From positions 46,869,289 to 46,933,288 of the forward strand of contig NC_092346.1 of NCBI RefSeq assembly GCF_963676685.1: a DNA stretch of 64,000 bases, written 5' to 3'. The position numbers and the translations under genes were made by a program. Position 1 is the stretch's first letter, and each line of letters starts with the position of its first letter. Below the pieces are notes generated by a model. That model saw nothing but the letters and a program-made list of their open reading frames with translations. It was not told where the DNA came from and searched no databases. This document shows, in pieces, positions 1-14,600 of this stretch. The DNA comes from Mytilus edulis (lineage: Eukaryota > Mollusca > Bivalvia > Mytilida > Mytilidae).

Positions 1-513
1 ACCATTTTGGTCATGCTGACTTATTTGTAAATCTTACTTTGCTGAACATTATTGCTGTTTGCAGTTTATCTCTATCTATAATAATATTCAAGATAATAAC
101 CAAGAACAGCAAAATTTCCTTAAAATTAGCAATTCAGGGGCAGCAACCCAACAACGGGTTGTCCGATTCATCTGAAAATTTGAGGGCAGATAGATCTTGA
201 CCTGATAAACAATTTTACCGCTGTCAGATTTGCTCTAAATGCTTTGGTTTTTGAGTTATAAGCCAAAAACTGCATTTTACCCCTATGTTCTATTTTTAGC
301 CATGTCGGCCATCTTGGTTGGTTGACCGGGTCACGCCACACATTTTTTAAACTGAATATCCCAAATATGATTGTGGCCAAGTTTGGATTAATTAGGCCCA
401 GTAGTTTCAGAGGAGAAGATTTTTGTAAAAGTTAACGACGACGGACGACGGACGACAACGACGGACACCAAGTGATGGGAAAAGCTCACTTGGCCCTTCG
501 GGCCAGGTGAGCT
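1..513 (-). repeat. Molluscan GCTCACC-hairpin repeat, partial
   Basis: The right end is a near-perfect 31-bp hairpin at 483-513 (AGCTCACTTGGCCC stem). It is followed on the minus strand by a short CGTCGTC tract and conserved blocks such as CAACAACGGGTTGTCCGATT. I recognise it as an abundant bivalve repeat. It is non-coding; the open frame 168-380 inside it is not credible as a gene. Confidence 0.7.
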
Positions 514-1533
514 AAAAAAGAACTATTAGAAGAGAGGTGATATTCTATGTTATGCCAATTTTCTTGTTCATCATTGGAAGTTTTAGGAAAAATTCAAATA
601 CATCTCAAAAGTATACATCTAATTAGATATATTTCAAATGCTAGACATAATTTTAATAGTTTCCGAAAACGATTTGTCAAGTTCGAGTATAACTCATTAT
701 CAGTGCTTGCAACATATAATATAAATCATGAGTATAATAGTTATCTGCCAACCTGTATGTTTGTCGGTATAATAATCTACATCTTAATAAAGACAGAACT
801 GATGTCCCCCAACAAACTACTGTCAGAAAACATTACCAAAAATCGCAACAAATACTATAACTTTTGTTACATTTGGCTCATATTATAAAAACATTTGGTG
901 TAGCATTTACACATATTTAAATAAACATCTTTACGAGTATAAGCTACAATATATACATTTAACAATTCATAGGTTAATTGTCCTGTCATGGAATAGAAGT
1001 TCCTTCATAGTATAAGTTCCAAAAGGAAGAACTATTCTGGAATATTATTTCAACAGAATACATATTACAGTACATGTTCCTAACGGAATGAATGGTACAG
1101 AATATTTGTTCCAACAGGAATTGGTAATATGACATTGAATTTACGGCCAACGGCAATACGTAATAATATCGGTAATATATCATAATGTGTATTTACAGTT
1201 TCAGATAATCACACACCAATTATGGGTACGTTTGTGATTACACCTCTGTAAATCAAATCTAAAGTCATCCCCAATTCTGTCAATATCTGATTTGTAGTTT
1301 ACACATACAAATTTACCTTCGTCTCCTTCCAGTTTCATACAACGATCTGTTGGTATCTCATTCAAAACAAAAAATGCAGAGAATTGAGCTGGCCAGATGA
1401 GTTTGAATTCGAAGTTTGATAATTTGCCTGATTTCTGAAAAGATATTATGTATGTAGTATTTTACTGACTGTCTGAATGATGTTTTAATTGTTTGACTAT
1501 CTAAGAATTTGTTTATTTTTTTTTGCCTTATTG

Positions 1534-1654
1534 AGATGCGGATCAAGGATTTTGAAAAAAAAACAATTTGTGGTGGGACCAGTAAAAAAAAACTGGATTA
1601 ACCAAATAAGACGCCGCTCCATAAAGGGGGGGGGGGGCTAAATCCGCCTCTATT
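1534..1654. mobile_element. Degenerate GCGGAT-type MITE (copy in duplication at 30833-30955)
   Basis: GATGCGGATCAAGGATTTT at the left and CTAAATCCGCCTCTATTG at the right resemble the ends of the 26599 element. It contains the G run (12 versus 14) that differs between duplication copies. Confidence 0.5.
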
Positions 1655-1958
1655 GTTGACAGATTTAAGATTGAAATCGCAAGACTCTGAAACGCAGTAA
1701 GATGATATTGAAAATTTCATAACTTATACTTATATTATTGTCCTTTCAAAAACATGTTTAACGATAAGTCCGGTATTTCTGTGAAATATACCATTCATTG
1801 TAGTTGACTGTTTAAAAAGTGCATACCTGTCAAACAAGTGCACATGAATGATGGAAAGGAGTAGGCTATTATAGACTAGTTTTAATCATGAAAAAAAGTA
1901 ATCTAATCCATGAATTTACACCCTTCATATATTCATTAGACATTATAAGTCTGTTATA

Positions 1959-2124
1959 TGCAGATTCTACCACTGCATCGAGTGTGATACGATATTTATC
2001 CACTCGAAACAGTTAAATTTTCAAATTTAAAACGAGAGGCTTGCCGAGATTTTTCAAAATTAAAAAATTAATTGTCGAGAGTAGATAAATATCGTATTAC
2101 ACGAAATTTGGTGGTGGAATCTGT
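1959..2124. mobile_element. Palindromic MITE with GATACGATATTTATC arms
   Basis: The left arm CAGATTCTACCAC...GATACGATATTTATCCACTCGA pairs imperfectly with the right arm TCGAGAGTAGATAAATATCG...GTGGTGGAATCTG. Its identical copy in the second duplication copy is at about 31259-31424. Confidence 0.65.
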
Positions 2125-3726
2125 TTCTCTAATGATTTTCTAACAATATGCAGGCAAACTCATTCCTTCTTTTTGAATGATCTTCAAAAGATGTGTTCTT
2201 TCTATGTGACGTCATCAGGCATGGTCGCCTTTTTCATGCCGTCACAATAGGAAATTCTGAGGAATACAAGAAAATTTGACGTCATATTCGGATTTTAACC
2301 AATGACGAATTGAGATCAAACGAACCACACGTTGATTAAATTTTTGTATACAATGGCTGCAGAAAGGCATAAGAAGAAGAAGAATTTGAGAAAAAATAAT
2401 ATTAAAATTTGGGCATCTTACTACTATTATTGGCTGCTGAGAGGCAAATATATACTAATTTTTCAACCTACACTGCTCAAGGTGTCTTCAGTAATTCATC
2501 TTATTCGGCAATTGATTAAGATATTTCAACGTCGAAAAGATGGAGGAATTTGTTATAATTGTTACGTGTACGGACCATATCACAAATCTTATTACTTGTA
2601 TGTTTTTATTCAGCGTTAAACGAAACCAAAGGGTCTTCAAACCAGAAAAATAGCACCTGATATATATAACATAAATAATTGGAACATAAATCGGTACTTT
2701 ATAATGAAAAACTTAATTCAAGGACTAGTTACACTAATACATAATTACATGTACAAGGATAAGGTCGCCGGCATCTGTAACGTGTAGATATTGTTTTTCT
2801 CCATTTTGAGAAATTGTTGAATAGCGCCGTCTATATATATAACAAGGAGACGTTCCATTTTCTTCAAGTATTCTTTCCTCCAGAAAATGACCTAGAATAA
2901 TTGAAAAAAGATATTCACCATTCCGATTTCAGGACATAAAAATAAACATGATTTAAAATGAATTATGACATAGTTCTATTTCATATAAGTTACGTCAGTT
3001 TGAATTGTTCACAGTTGGTGCATGATTTAAAATAAAAAAAGAGGAAAAAAAATACCGAAGAAATAAAAGAGTAAACAAGACACTAAACATAAAACTATAG
3101 ATGTCAAACTTCAACTCGAATGTCACCAAAGAAGTAGGAAGTTAACATAAGTGTTATATCCTACTGGTGGCGATGTCACAATAAAGAGGACAAGATTGAT
3201 GCGGCAACAAATTTTAAAATTCATGGTGACATGTGACATAGATATTCATATACGGCAAATCAACGAGTGATTACAATTTCAGTCTCCTACCTCTTCGACC
3301 GACAGCAATGAACTGATATTGTCGTCAGAATTAAAACAACAGCTAATTTTTATCCTAAAGTTACTAATTTGTTTTTAACATTTATTGCAATTATATGAAT
3401 TAATGCATAACATAAAAGTTGATGGGGTAATCTGTTTTTAAAAATCAACCCAGTTATTGAATTAAACAAAAGACATGTAGACATCAAGACCAACTTAAAA
3501 CCAATAAAGGAACATGGAATACAAATAATAATACCTCTTAAAGTCATAAGAAACGAGGGTTCTTCCAATTCTTGAATCAATGCATACAAACATCATAAAT
3601 TTAGCCTTCTGTGCACGAATTTATCATTTTTTTCGTGTAAATTTCGTATAATCGTCATTTTTTTTCAATCAGTCAGTTTTGTCAAAATATGGCAAGTATT
3701 TAAAGTTCGTGTTATGAAGCCGAAGT

Positions 3727-4419
3727 TTAAAGGGGCACTAGCTATCAAATTCATTGTAACCGATTTGACTCAAATTCTCATATTTGGTTTATAACAATGT
3801 AAAACATTTATCCAAACTATCAAAAGTCTAAAATAAACAGTTTACAGAGCATGGGGTAGATTATATATAGGTTCGTTTCGTGTGTATTTTAGTCCAGACG
3901 CCATCTAATTAACTATCGATTTGACCTCAGATGACCATATAAGCGATGTAAACAAAAAAAAAAGATACGAATAGATTAAACCAACACGTGCAATTGTATT
4001 TTTATAGGTCTGTTTGATTTTATTTTATAGATTAAAAATAGATGTTTCTCATTCTTTTTAACCATATAAGAATGATTTTATGTGCATCGAATTAGTAATC
4101 AAATGGTTTACCGTAGTTTCACTTTCATTGTTGACATTCTTTTTCTTTAAATAACCTGTACACGTACAATGCATGCGTTGTCAATCTCTAGCTAGGGGTT
4201 AACTTGAAGTTCACATGAATACCGGTTAGAATGATGATGACGTTTTCACTTGCAAGTGAATCAGTCAAAAATTATGTTTAATCGCTTATTTCAACAAAAT
4301 TAAATGAAATTGATTGCTAAAAGCAAATTATTATTTCATTATTCCAATTTGATTAATGATTGATCTAAAAAAAATCATACTTTATTTTTTTATATATATC
4401 GTAGCTAGTGCCCCTTTAA
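3727..4419. mobile_element. TTAA-flanked MITE, ends AGGGGCACTAGCTA
   Basis: TTAA at 3727-3730 and 4416-4419 flank inverted ends AGGGGCACTAGCTA and TAGCTAGTGCCCCT. The 685-bp interior is non-coding. TTAA target sites are typical of piggyBac-type elements. Duplicate at 33028-33720. Confidence 0.75.
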
Positions 4420-4956
4420 CGATTGTCACCTGTTTGTCAACAATCGACAAAAAAGCATGGAAATTGAGCACGTGTTAAACATGTAAATTCAGATAATAGT
4501 TTATTTTGACGTGAAACTGTACTTATGTGTCCCGTCATACTTTGAACCACACCATTATTTTATTTATTATTTTTACTGTAAGTCTGTTTTTTGTTATATC
4601 TACTTTACGTGAGTCTGCATTTATGTATGCCGTCATACGACAAAATTATTTTTATGTCTACCTGTGCGAATTTCAAGCGCGCAATTTTACACCAGTAATG
4701 AAAACCTTCTTTCATTTATGGGTAGACTTTCCATAGATAAATTCAGCCGTATAAGAAAAGCAAAATGAGAATGTTAAATTTGATGTATGCCTTTTTGTGC
4801 TACTTTGTTACATTTGTTGTTTGTGTAGTGATATTAAGATGATAACACAATATTGACTGTTGTACCCCTATTGTTGTACCCCTATTTTTGACATTTTTAC
4901 TCTTTGAATATGTTTGTCTTGTTCATGCATCGTTGACAATGTAATGGAATTTGATG

Positions 4957-5695
4957 AGGTTCGCTACTGAAATTCAAAATAACAAGAAAGTTTTCCTGTT
5001 GTGTTTTTTTATAACTCCTTTCATATGGGAGTGGAAAAATGAAAAAAAAAATATAGGTCAATGCGCTATATTTTTCGTAAGGATGGCATTTATGGTCACT
5101 CATAATGTCAGTATTGAAAAATCCGGTATTTTCAAAGAATTGGAACATCTGCATTGAAGTTTCAATTATAACAACAATTCATACAAATGTAAATATATTT
5201 TATTCTAATATCAATAAAAATATACCTTTATTTCAATTTCTACAAAAATTGTGCATTCAAGGCATATAGTCAATGTGTTTTTCCCGTAATAAAAAAATAA
5301 ACAAAAAAGTACGGGAAAGAGAATGACATCAAAATGAAACCTTTGATTTAACCTTTATAAAATAACAAGAAATTTTCAAAACAATTCAGAAATAATTCAC
5401 AAGACTTTATTTTAAGATATTATTAATAGAAAAGTATAGGTCAATGTGCAAAATTTTGAATTAGAGCTGAAAAAAAATCAAAATTCCATGAAATACTACG
5501 GGAAATTTAAATTTAGACATTTTTCATAACATATATGTCAATTTATCAAATACTGTTATCTTTTTTAACCAAAAAATTTGTTTTAAATCTAAATCACTGT
5601 ATACTAGGTACAACAAAGACCTTTTTTCATTAAAAATATATAACTAAGGACTGAAAAACATTCAAAACAACATCAAAAAGTTCATGAAAATGACA
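4957..5695. other. 3' flank of the transposase-exonuclease gene
   Basis: Between the duplication breakpoint and the gene stop. AT-rich, with two loose copies of TATAGGTCAATG (about 5054 and 5436). The opposing short frames at 4897-5157 overlap each other and show no domain. Confidence 0.6.
5406..5411 (-). terminator. Possible polyadenylation signal for the transposase-exonuclease gene
   Basis: AATAAA on the minus strand, about 285 nt after the stop codon at 5696. Another lies near 5228. AT-rich DNA makes such matches common. Confidence 0.3.
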
Positions 5696-8600
5696 TTATT
5701 CTTTCAAAAAATCTGAAACCTGTCTTATGATCTTTTCTGATTTTGTGACACGTACACCTGAACCACTCTTTTCTGTGAAAAGATCTTTTATACCTTTACA
5801 ACCATTCCTAGAAAAGGCCAACTTCAAGTGCTCTAAGCACAGTCCACTACTGGCAATAATACGTGCCATTCCTAATGAAAGTATCTTACGATCAATCAAC
5901 AGCTTCAAAGAAGGCAAATTTTTATGCAATTCTTTCATAGAATTGAATTTGTCTGATATGACACATTCTGGTATATATACTTTTTCAAAATGAACATTTA
6001 ATTCAATTTTCTTATTGACAAGTGTGCATAGTGCATCAACATCTTCATCAGCCCTGTGGGCTTCATATGATTTGCTCATAAATGTTTCAAATAAATTTGT
6101 CTGTGAATAAGAATTCAGACCTGGATGAGAAAGTTTAAATAATGGCAATGTGTCAATAAAGCCTATCACAGTTGACTTGAATTTATCAAGCAAATTACAT
6201 TTTTGTAGTGAAGTGTACAATAACACACAGTCATATGTTTGAACATTATGGCCAATTAAAACATTGTTCTTAGTTTTTTCAAGAAAAGAAATAAAGTCAT
6301 TGAGGCACTTTTTGATATGGACAGCAGGCAACACATTTCCATTTGATAATAACTGCCCATTCTCAAATGTCAATCCAGTAATCTCTGCCGCCTTTGGTGT
6401 TATTTGGTGCTGGGGTAGGACAAATCTGGAAAAAGATTCTGCTGCACTCTTTGCTGCTAATTGTGTGATATGGGATGATCTACCTAAAAAGCAATATAAA
6501 TACAACTTATTCCAGTTCCTAGATGTTCACATAAGAATTACATGTATCAGTGGTTGTAAAGGTTCTGTATTAAAATAAGTTTACCAATTTCTCCATAAAA
6601 TGTATAGCAATGAGTAGTGATAACATTTAGTTCATATAATGTACAAGCTTTTACACAAGAAATCCACATATTTCTTTTATTTCAAGGTACATGGCAGACT
6701 TTGTATTAATATATAGTGTAGATCTTGAAAGCTAAAAAAAATCAAGTTCCATAACTCTCTGAGGAGTTGGATTTAAAAAGTGTTAGTATAGTGTAGAATT
6801 GTCAAAAACATCAGCGTCTAATATCTCCAATAAGTTGTGTTGAATTATTATTATAAATGGCAGTTGTAAAAAGATCGAGTACATATGGTGACTAACAGCT
6901 TTGCAAGATTTGAATGACCTAATAAAGTAACTGACTGACCGACAGACAGACAAGGAGCATCACTTTAAAGGTCTCTCCATCACGTTGTGGCGTGGACAAT
7001 AAATGTATTGAAAAAAAATGTTTTTTTATTATAACATACTTAGTCCTGTAGCTTCTATGTCAAAGAAATTTTCTGTAACAGAATCATGCTTTGGTGAGGC
7101 TTCTATTCTTGAAGTTCTAGGAGGGGGTATTTCTGTTATGTTTTCAGGATCCAATCTAGATTCTTCCATATCTATGCCTGACTGGTAACTGATTCCTTCC
7201 CTCACTTCACAGCTTGATATATCTTGATTACTGAAAAAAACATTTTCAACAATGAATATGAAACTCTTCATTTTCCTCAATTATACATTGATCTTAAAGA
7301 ATGCCAGGTTGTTTGGAAGTTTGATTTATTGCAATAAAATTTGAGGATTTAATAAATAGGTAGTATAGAATGTGAGAAAATTTTCAGTCAGACTTAATTT
7401 AGATAGTCAACTTTAAGTTTGTTTACTATCTTTTTCAAATTAACTTGGATTTTCATAAAATTATACTGCTATTTCAGTTATATATGGATCTTACTGAATC
7501 CTAGCTTGTTATGAAGTTAAGGGGGCTCCTGGGTATAAATGATTTTTTTTTCTAATATAGGATTTCGCTATATTTTTTCATAAATGAACTTTATCATATA
7601 CTTAAAAGAAAAATGAAACAAAAAAATGGGGTCCCCGTTCATTAAAGCTAAAATCTGCCTCTGGAAGAAGCATACATTTTTGTTAATGTTCTTTTTTTCT
7701 GTTGAACTAATAGGAGAAAAAGTAGAAATATCGAAATAAAAAAATAACCTAATATAAGAAATCGCTTAAATTTTACAATTATTTAGTTTACGTACAGCTT
7801 ATTTGAAAACATTAATAAAAAATATAGGTCACCCATGAGTTTAAAAAGATATTTCAAATTTAAGGCCAAAAAATGTCATTTTTGCACCAAAGGGAGATAA
7901 TTTGGAGCTTTTTCAATTTTTAAAGTCATCTGGGGCCAAACCAAATAATTTTTTTGGGTTGTTTTTTGTACCATATCATAAAGAAACAACTAATAGTGTA
8001 ATAAATAAAATTTGTAATGAAAAAATAAAGGTTTAATTTTTTGCTAAAATTTTTGTACCCACGAGCCACCTTAAGACTATTGGCTGAGTATTACTGTGAA
8101 GTTTAAGGATTTAATTAATCTATTATAGGTAAAAATAAAATAGAATGTGCAGTTCCCACAAAAGTTTTTAAAAAAAATTATAACTATTTCAAAGCAACTA
8201 GGATTTTCATCAAATTTACAGATATCTTCATTATATATTTATCTTACAAAATACCCTTCTTGGGGGTAATTTGGTTTATTAAAGTTATCTATCTGATGGC
8301 TGATTTGCACTCCTTTTGTTTTTGGGATTTAGGTCTCATAAACATCTATATCAATATCTTTTTAAAAAGAAACATTGAACAGGCTCTTTATATTTTAATC
8401 TATTATGTAAATGCATCTTTCAAATTACCGTTCTGTCTTCAACTCTAATCTTCTCAGTTTAGCCTTCTTTGTAATCGCTATTGCCTTTCTCTTTTTGTAC
8501 TGGAGATCTCTCAGCGCGCTAACTTTGGATGTGTGAACACCAGGTGAAAGACCAGCTGTTCTATTTGCCTGTAATGTATTTATATATATAAATAAATATT

Positions 8601-11600
8601 TGTTCATTCATTAGTATGAGTAAGTAAATTCCTTCCAACTTTATATGAAAGGTGAAATATTTATATTTTTTTTGCTGAATTTAATATACTAAGTTAACCT
8701 GGCATGAAAAGAGTTATCACCCATTGATTTGTGAACTGAAAAACTATTTTATTCTAGTGTGAAAATATTGTTATCCATTACAAAGCAATATATATATACT
8801 GATTTTAATGACATTACAATTATTTTAATAAAAATATATGTTTTTCTGTTACGTGTTATGTAATTTATTCTCCATTGCCATTGGCCTGATATGAGTAATT
8901 TGAACTTATAGTAATGTAATATCATAAGAAATAACAAGAACAAAAGTAGGAATATATAATCAAAAATGCAATGTGGCAATCAATATATAAATTGTCAATT
9001 TGTTTTATTTTGTCAAAGGAAAGGAATAAAAATTGGAGCAAAATGTAATTCCTTTTATCATGTTTATTTGGTTGGTAAACATTCTATCAAACTTTTAAAT
9101 AAGTTATATAGTGTTCAAGACAATGTGCCAGCATTCATCAAATTCTTTAGAAAAACTAAAAGTAGAAAAAATATTGCTATCCTATTTCTCTCCAATTTTC
9201 CTTTGACAGGTGAACAATTAATGAAAAAAAAACCCATTAAATAATGTTAAAATGTCATAATCATAATAAACAGATTGGCCAGAAGCAAATATGGTACCCC
9301 ATTATCCATGAAATGATTTATTTTTGTGGTTTTATAGGAGAAATTTTAGTTTCAGTTAGTATTAATTCTCATACTAGTTCCAAAACAATTCTGCAATTCA
9401 AACTGAGTTTACAAAGACAGACAGAAATGTATACCATAGTATGTCCTGTCAAAAGTTAGGAAAATAAAGAGTCTCCCAAACAAACATGAATTGTGATGAT
9501 TTTGTTTTCTATGTCAAACTTGAAGTAGCAGACCCATCTAAGAATCATGCAATTTGGAAAATAAGTTGTTTTATATACCCATTTATTCATACAGTATATA
9601 GATATGTTTTAGCTCTATATATAGAGATAAACTAATACATTTAAATGTATTCTAAAGTGGCAATTTTACTTGATTACAGGACATATATGACCTTTAAATC
9701 TGAACTATAAATATTCTGTTTGTACATTATTACAAATTTGAGAGTTATCTCCCTTTGTCCAAGTTAATTGAAATTTTATGTAGGCTATAAATCAATGTAT
9801 CTCCTATTGCACAATTATAAGCTGGAGAGATACTTAATTTTGTGTTCAATATTTAGACAAATTACTTTTCAAATATGAAAACTATTATTACTAAATAGTT
9901 TGCTACAGCTGGTTTATGTATAAATCTAGTTTCAGTGGATCCAAATGGCTACAATGTACATGTATTCATATGATTTTAGAAGAAACATATGAAATTCAGT
10001 GTTCAAGCTTGTTTAGGAGACTAACAATAATTCAAATATGCTTTCAATTTTGTGCTTACATCTACGAGGTACTTGTGACCTTTATTTTTTTGAATGACAC
10101 TTGCAGCAACCCTATAGCCAAGACTTCCAGAACTACCATAATGTCTGTTTTTTGGTGCTTTTGAAGCCACTGTATTATTAAAGCTTTCATTGCCTTGTGT
10201 ACTCTCAAGTTTAGCTAGCTTTTCAGACTGTGTTATGTAATTACTGAATAATGTGCTCAATGAGGCCTGCAGTTGCTTGTCTTTTAGAGGTTTACCATAT
10301 GGTAAAGAGCGAAATTTCATACTAGAGTCTTCAAAAGACTGGCACCAACTGGGATCGCAACTGGTGTGGTCACCAAAGGGGTGTTTAGATAGTGCAGGTA
10401 AATTCTTTGATATTTCTTCTGGTCTTCCTCTAGCTTGTGCAACCAAGAAATTAAAACATTTCATAAGATAGTAAATGATCTTTGTAGTAAGGCGAGAATG
10501 TTTATTTCTCAGAGCAAAAAGACTCTTTCCTAGGGTTTTCTTGACATGATTACTATCCGAAAGCTTTATTATTGACTTGTCTACTTTATTTCTCAGTCTG
10601 GCTATGGTTGTAGCATCCTCATCTCCAACTATCGTCATAATGTTCGTACCTTTTATTCTTGCATCAGCTACCATTTGTACCACCATGTCAGCTTCCATTG
10701 CTTTGGAACTCCCACTATAATTCTTTCTGCAAGTATGTACTTTAGGTATCTTTTTCATCCTTCTAGCTGTCACACATACTCTGCATGTTCTTGATCTTAA
10801 ACTATAATCTAATATCATGCCTGTTCTTGTTCCAATCATTGAGCAATGACCTGTACAATAATTCATACAATAAATCAATTCATTCAAATTGGAGAATACA
10901 TTTACATTTTATAAAAATAAAAGAAGACTGTATCAAGGACATAAAGGCTCCTGTTTAAAAACCCTACAGGGTATCAGACTGAAAATCAAACTTAAAGTGT
11001 ATGTTTTATAATCATAATAATTGTTTTCAAATTTGAAAACATTTGATTTATATAAAAAAAGAAGATGTGGTATGATTGCCAATTACACAACTATCCACAA
11101 AAGACCAAAATGACAGAGACATTAACAACTATAGGTCACTGTACGGCCTTCAACAATGGGCAAAGCCCATACCGCATAGTCAGCTATAAAAGGCCCTGAT
11201 AAGACAATATAAAACGAATAAGTAAATATAAATAGACTGACAATGTAACAGACAGACTGATGTCTACAGTACAGCCGACTCTTACCAAAGGACAAGGATA
11301 TACATGTATAACACTAAATACCCCCTAAGCTGTCAGACACCGGACATAATTATTTGTATGAAAATTTTCATGTGGAGTAGTATTAAGAAAAAATTCCCCG
11401 GTGTATGTTTAATTGGTTATATGTGTATCGCTTGAAAATCTATGTCTATATAAAAAGGAAGATGTGGTATGATTGCCAATGAGACAACTATCCACAAAAG
11501 ACCAAAATGACATAAACATTAACAACTATAGGTCTAGTTTTCTTTTATAAAGTTTTGTCGTTCAAAGTAATAAAACACATAAAAATTTCTTTAACTTACC

Positions 11601-14600
11601 TGTGAGACTATCATACGATCTGCCACTACCTCTTTTTTGCCGCCCTGCATCAACTGCTACGGTTATGTCGTCGTTTCCACTACATCTTTAAGTAAAAAAA
11701 ATGGAAATTAGTAACACATGGATACCTGTATATCATTTTATAGCAGCTGGGATAAACTATAAATAATACTTTTTAATAATTTCTAAACATTATGTTATTT
11801 TATTTGTACACCATTTTTAAAGTAATGTTAAAAAATGTCTTTTTATCAAATTCTAAATTGACTATAAAAATTGATTTATACCTGAAATTTGGATGTATTG
11901 TAATTTGTATAACTTGCTCTTGTCCTGATTAAGCATGCAGGAAACAATTAAAATTGAGAATGGAAATGGGGAATGTGTCAAAGCGACATCAACCCTACTA
12001 TAGAGCACACAACAGCCGAATTAAGGCCACCAATGGGTCTTCAATGAAGCGTGAAACCTGCATGAACGACAAGATATTAAGAACCACTAATCAATATGAA
12101 TTTCAATCAATATTTATAAGAAGACTAAATAATTTCTTTCATTAAAATTGAAGTACTATAGCTATACTGCTATTTCTGAAATTATTGCATTGTTTTTATT
12201 ATTGCGAACAAATTGCGACAGGTTTAGTAATACATGTATATGGCAATAATTCAAACTCACATTTTGAAATTTATTATAATTTATTTCTATGTAAAAAGGA
12301 TTTTTATCAACATTGCAAAAATTTAAATCACATTTTAGTTTAAAATAATGAAATCGCAATAATAGATAAATGCACTCAATAATTTCTAAATTTACTATTC
12401 CTCAAACTCCAAAATCATTTCTATTAACTTACTCTTTCGTCATACTCTTTTCTTTCTCTGTCCATTCCTTCATCGATTTCTCTGCAATTTCTTCAAGAAT
12501 TGTTCCAATTTCATTTTGTCGTTGGTCAAACATTCTGTGGCTAACTGGAGGTATATTTAATGTGGATAGAAAACCATTTACTTGCCTTTCACCAAGACCA
12601 GTATGAATTGATGCTAAAATAATAGAAAACAAAATTTATTAAATCTGGAGGTTGATTTTTGTTATAAATCTAGCCCCCTAAGGGATGACTAACCGCCTAC
12701 CCTGAAGTTGGGCCTTAGTTTTACCCTATATAATCTTTTCACTTTTTCATATCTAACATGTCTAACCGCACCACATATTTTGTATGTAATAGTACATTTT
12801 TTACATGTATGTGCCTGTCCCAAGTAATTAGGAGCCTGCTTTTCGGTGGTTGTTGTTTGTTGATATGTGCTTCATCATAAATTTGTTTTCCGTTCATTTT
12901 TTTCTGCATGAATTCGGACATTAGTTTCTCTTTGTAATTTCAGGGTCTGTTATAGTTTATTATTTAGAGGTACTGGTTTTGCTTATTGTTGAAGGACGTA
13001 CAGTGACCTGAAGTTGTTAATTTCTTTGTCATTTTGTCTCTTGTGGAGAGTTGTCCCATTTGCAATCATACCACTCATTACCCAATTTTTTTTTATATAA
13101 AAGGGGAAGGTTTAAATCTAACAGTAAAAACTCTGACCGCAATAATTTGTGTGTGTGACCTCAGTCAGAAGTGGTGTGGTTATAAGTGTCTTTGTATTAT
13201 TAAACCTTTTAGATTTAAAATTAGATGTTTGTGGAAGGATGAAAATATCTGGAATTCCCAACAATGGTCCATGTAGTTACTTTTGCAATTAAAATTATGA
13301 TTCATATACATGTGCATGGACATTTATATAGAACTTATAAAGAGTTAGACAGACCCAATAGCAAATATGAAGCTTTCATAAATGGTTAACTTGCCTTCTT
13401 TTTACATCATATCTACATTTTGTACATGTACATGATTGTCTGACTAAACCCCCAAGGTTGGTCAACCGTTGTACTACATGTGGTAAGTCTGCTTGCTTGA
13501 TACTTATCAAGTAAATTTTAATCAAAATTTCAGCTAAATGTAGCAAAATTATAATCTGTTCTCTCAGAGACTGAAGGCCAATATTTATGTATGTACAAGT
13601 ACATGTACATGTATAGATCTGAAGTCATTTTATTGTCTGAAATGTACTTATCATTTAGACTAAAGTTTTAAATAATTTAAACTACTGTAAATTCAGAAAT
13701 TACTTTGAAGTTTGAACATTCATTATTGCAATTTTGTTATTTTAGATTTTCAGTATTTAAATTTTCATGATTTTGAGAAAAATTCATGTAAAATATTTCA
13801 AAATTCAAGTTTAAATTATTTACAACTCAGTCACATTTTTTCACAATAATTTCTGAATTTACAGTATAAAGTTTTCTAGGGAAGAAACCAATTTAATTCA
13901 CTTTAAAGGGGGGGGGGGTTACATGGTTATGGCTGTTTGTTCTAGTCAGATTTTTTTTCCACACAATGTGTAAACATAATTTTTTATTTGTAAGTTTTCC
14001 ATCAAATTATTTTTATCAAAGTTTAACACTTCACACTCACAGGCTCGGATCCAGGGGGGTTCTGGGGTTGGAACCCCCCTTTTTTTGGACGATCAATGCA
14101 TTGGAATGGGGACATGTACATGGAACACACCCCCCCTTTTTTTCTCTTGGGTTAGGAACACCTCCTGTTTAAAATGGTTGGATTCGCCCCTGCTATATGT
14201 TACCTGTATAAGGTTTTAATTTAGGGGAAAGCAAGATTCTGAATATTTTTTTTGTCATCTTCTTGACCACAATATTTTTTTCATCAAATATGGCATGACT
14301 TTATGGGATCAAAATATTTTTTTAAGGAAAAAAAAAAACATGATTGAGAAAATTAGGATGAGATATCAGATATGAAGTTTAACAGCCACTACATGCTTAG
14401 TGTAAAATATCCATAATATATTATATGTTTTTAAAATACACATATTTGAGAGATAAAAAATAGAGGATTGCACATGCATGTACATTATTGCTACAGGTGA
14501 ACAAGAAACGCACATATTTTTTCTTTCAGCCTTATTATCAATTTATAGACTTGTTTGTTATTTAACTTATAAAGAATTTATAAAGTAAGACATCTTTGAA

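Larger units (their letters stand above)
1..4956. repeat. Segmental duplication, copy 1 (continues beyond window start)
   Basis: Matches 29300-34257 essentially base for base. Differences noted are C at 235 versus T at 29534, and a G run of 12 (1626-1637) versus 14. Copy 1 ends at 4956 in the middle of a repeat that runs on intact in the other copy. None of its short open frames shows a recognisable domain. Confidence 0.95.

Noticed and set aside
2332..2619. 95-codon frame (Lys/Tyr-rich) and its copy at 31633-31920
   Set aside because: No domain recognised. Conservation between copies is explained by the recent duplication, not by selection.
8966..9459. Two plus-strand frames of 92 and 71 codons
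   Set aside because: They lie inside an intron of the minus-strand gene, show no motif and no consistent splice sites.
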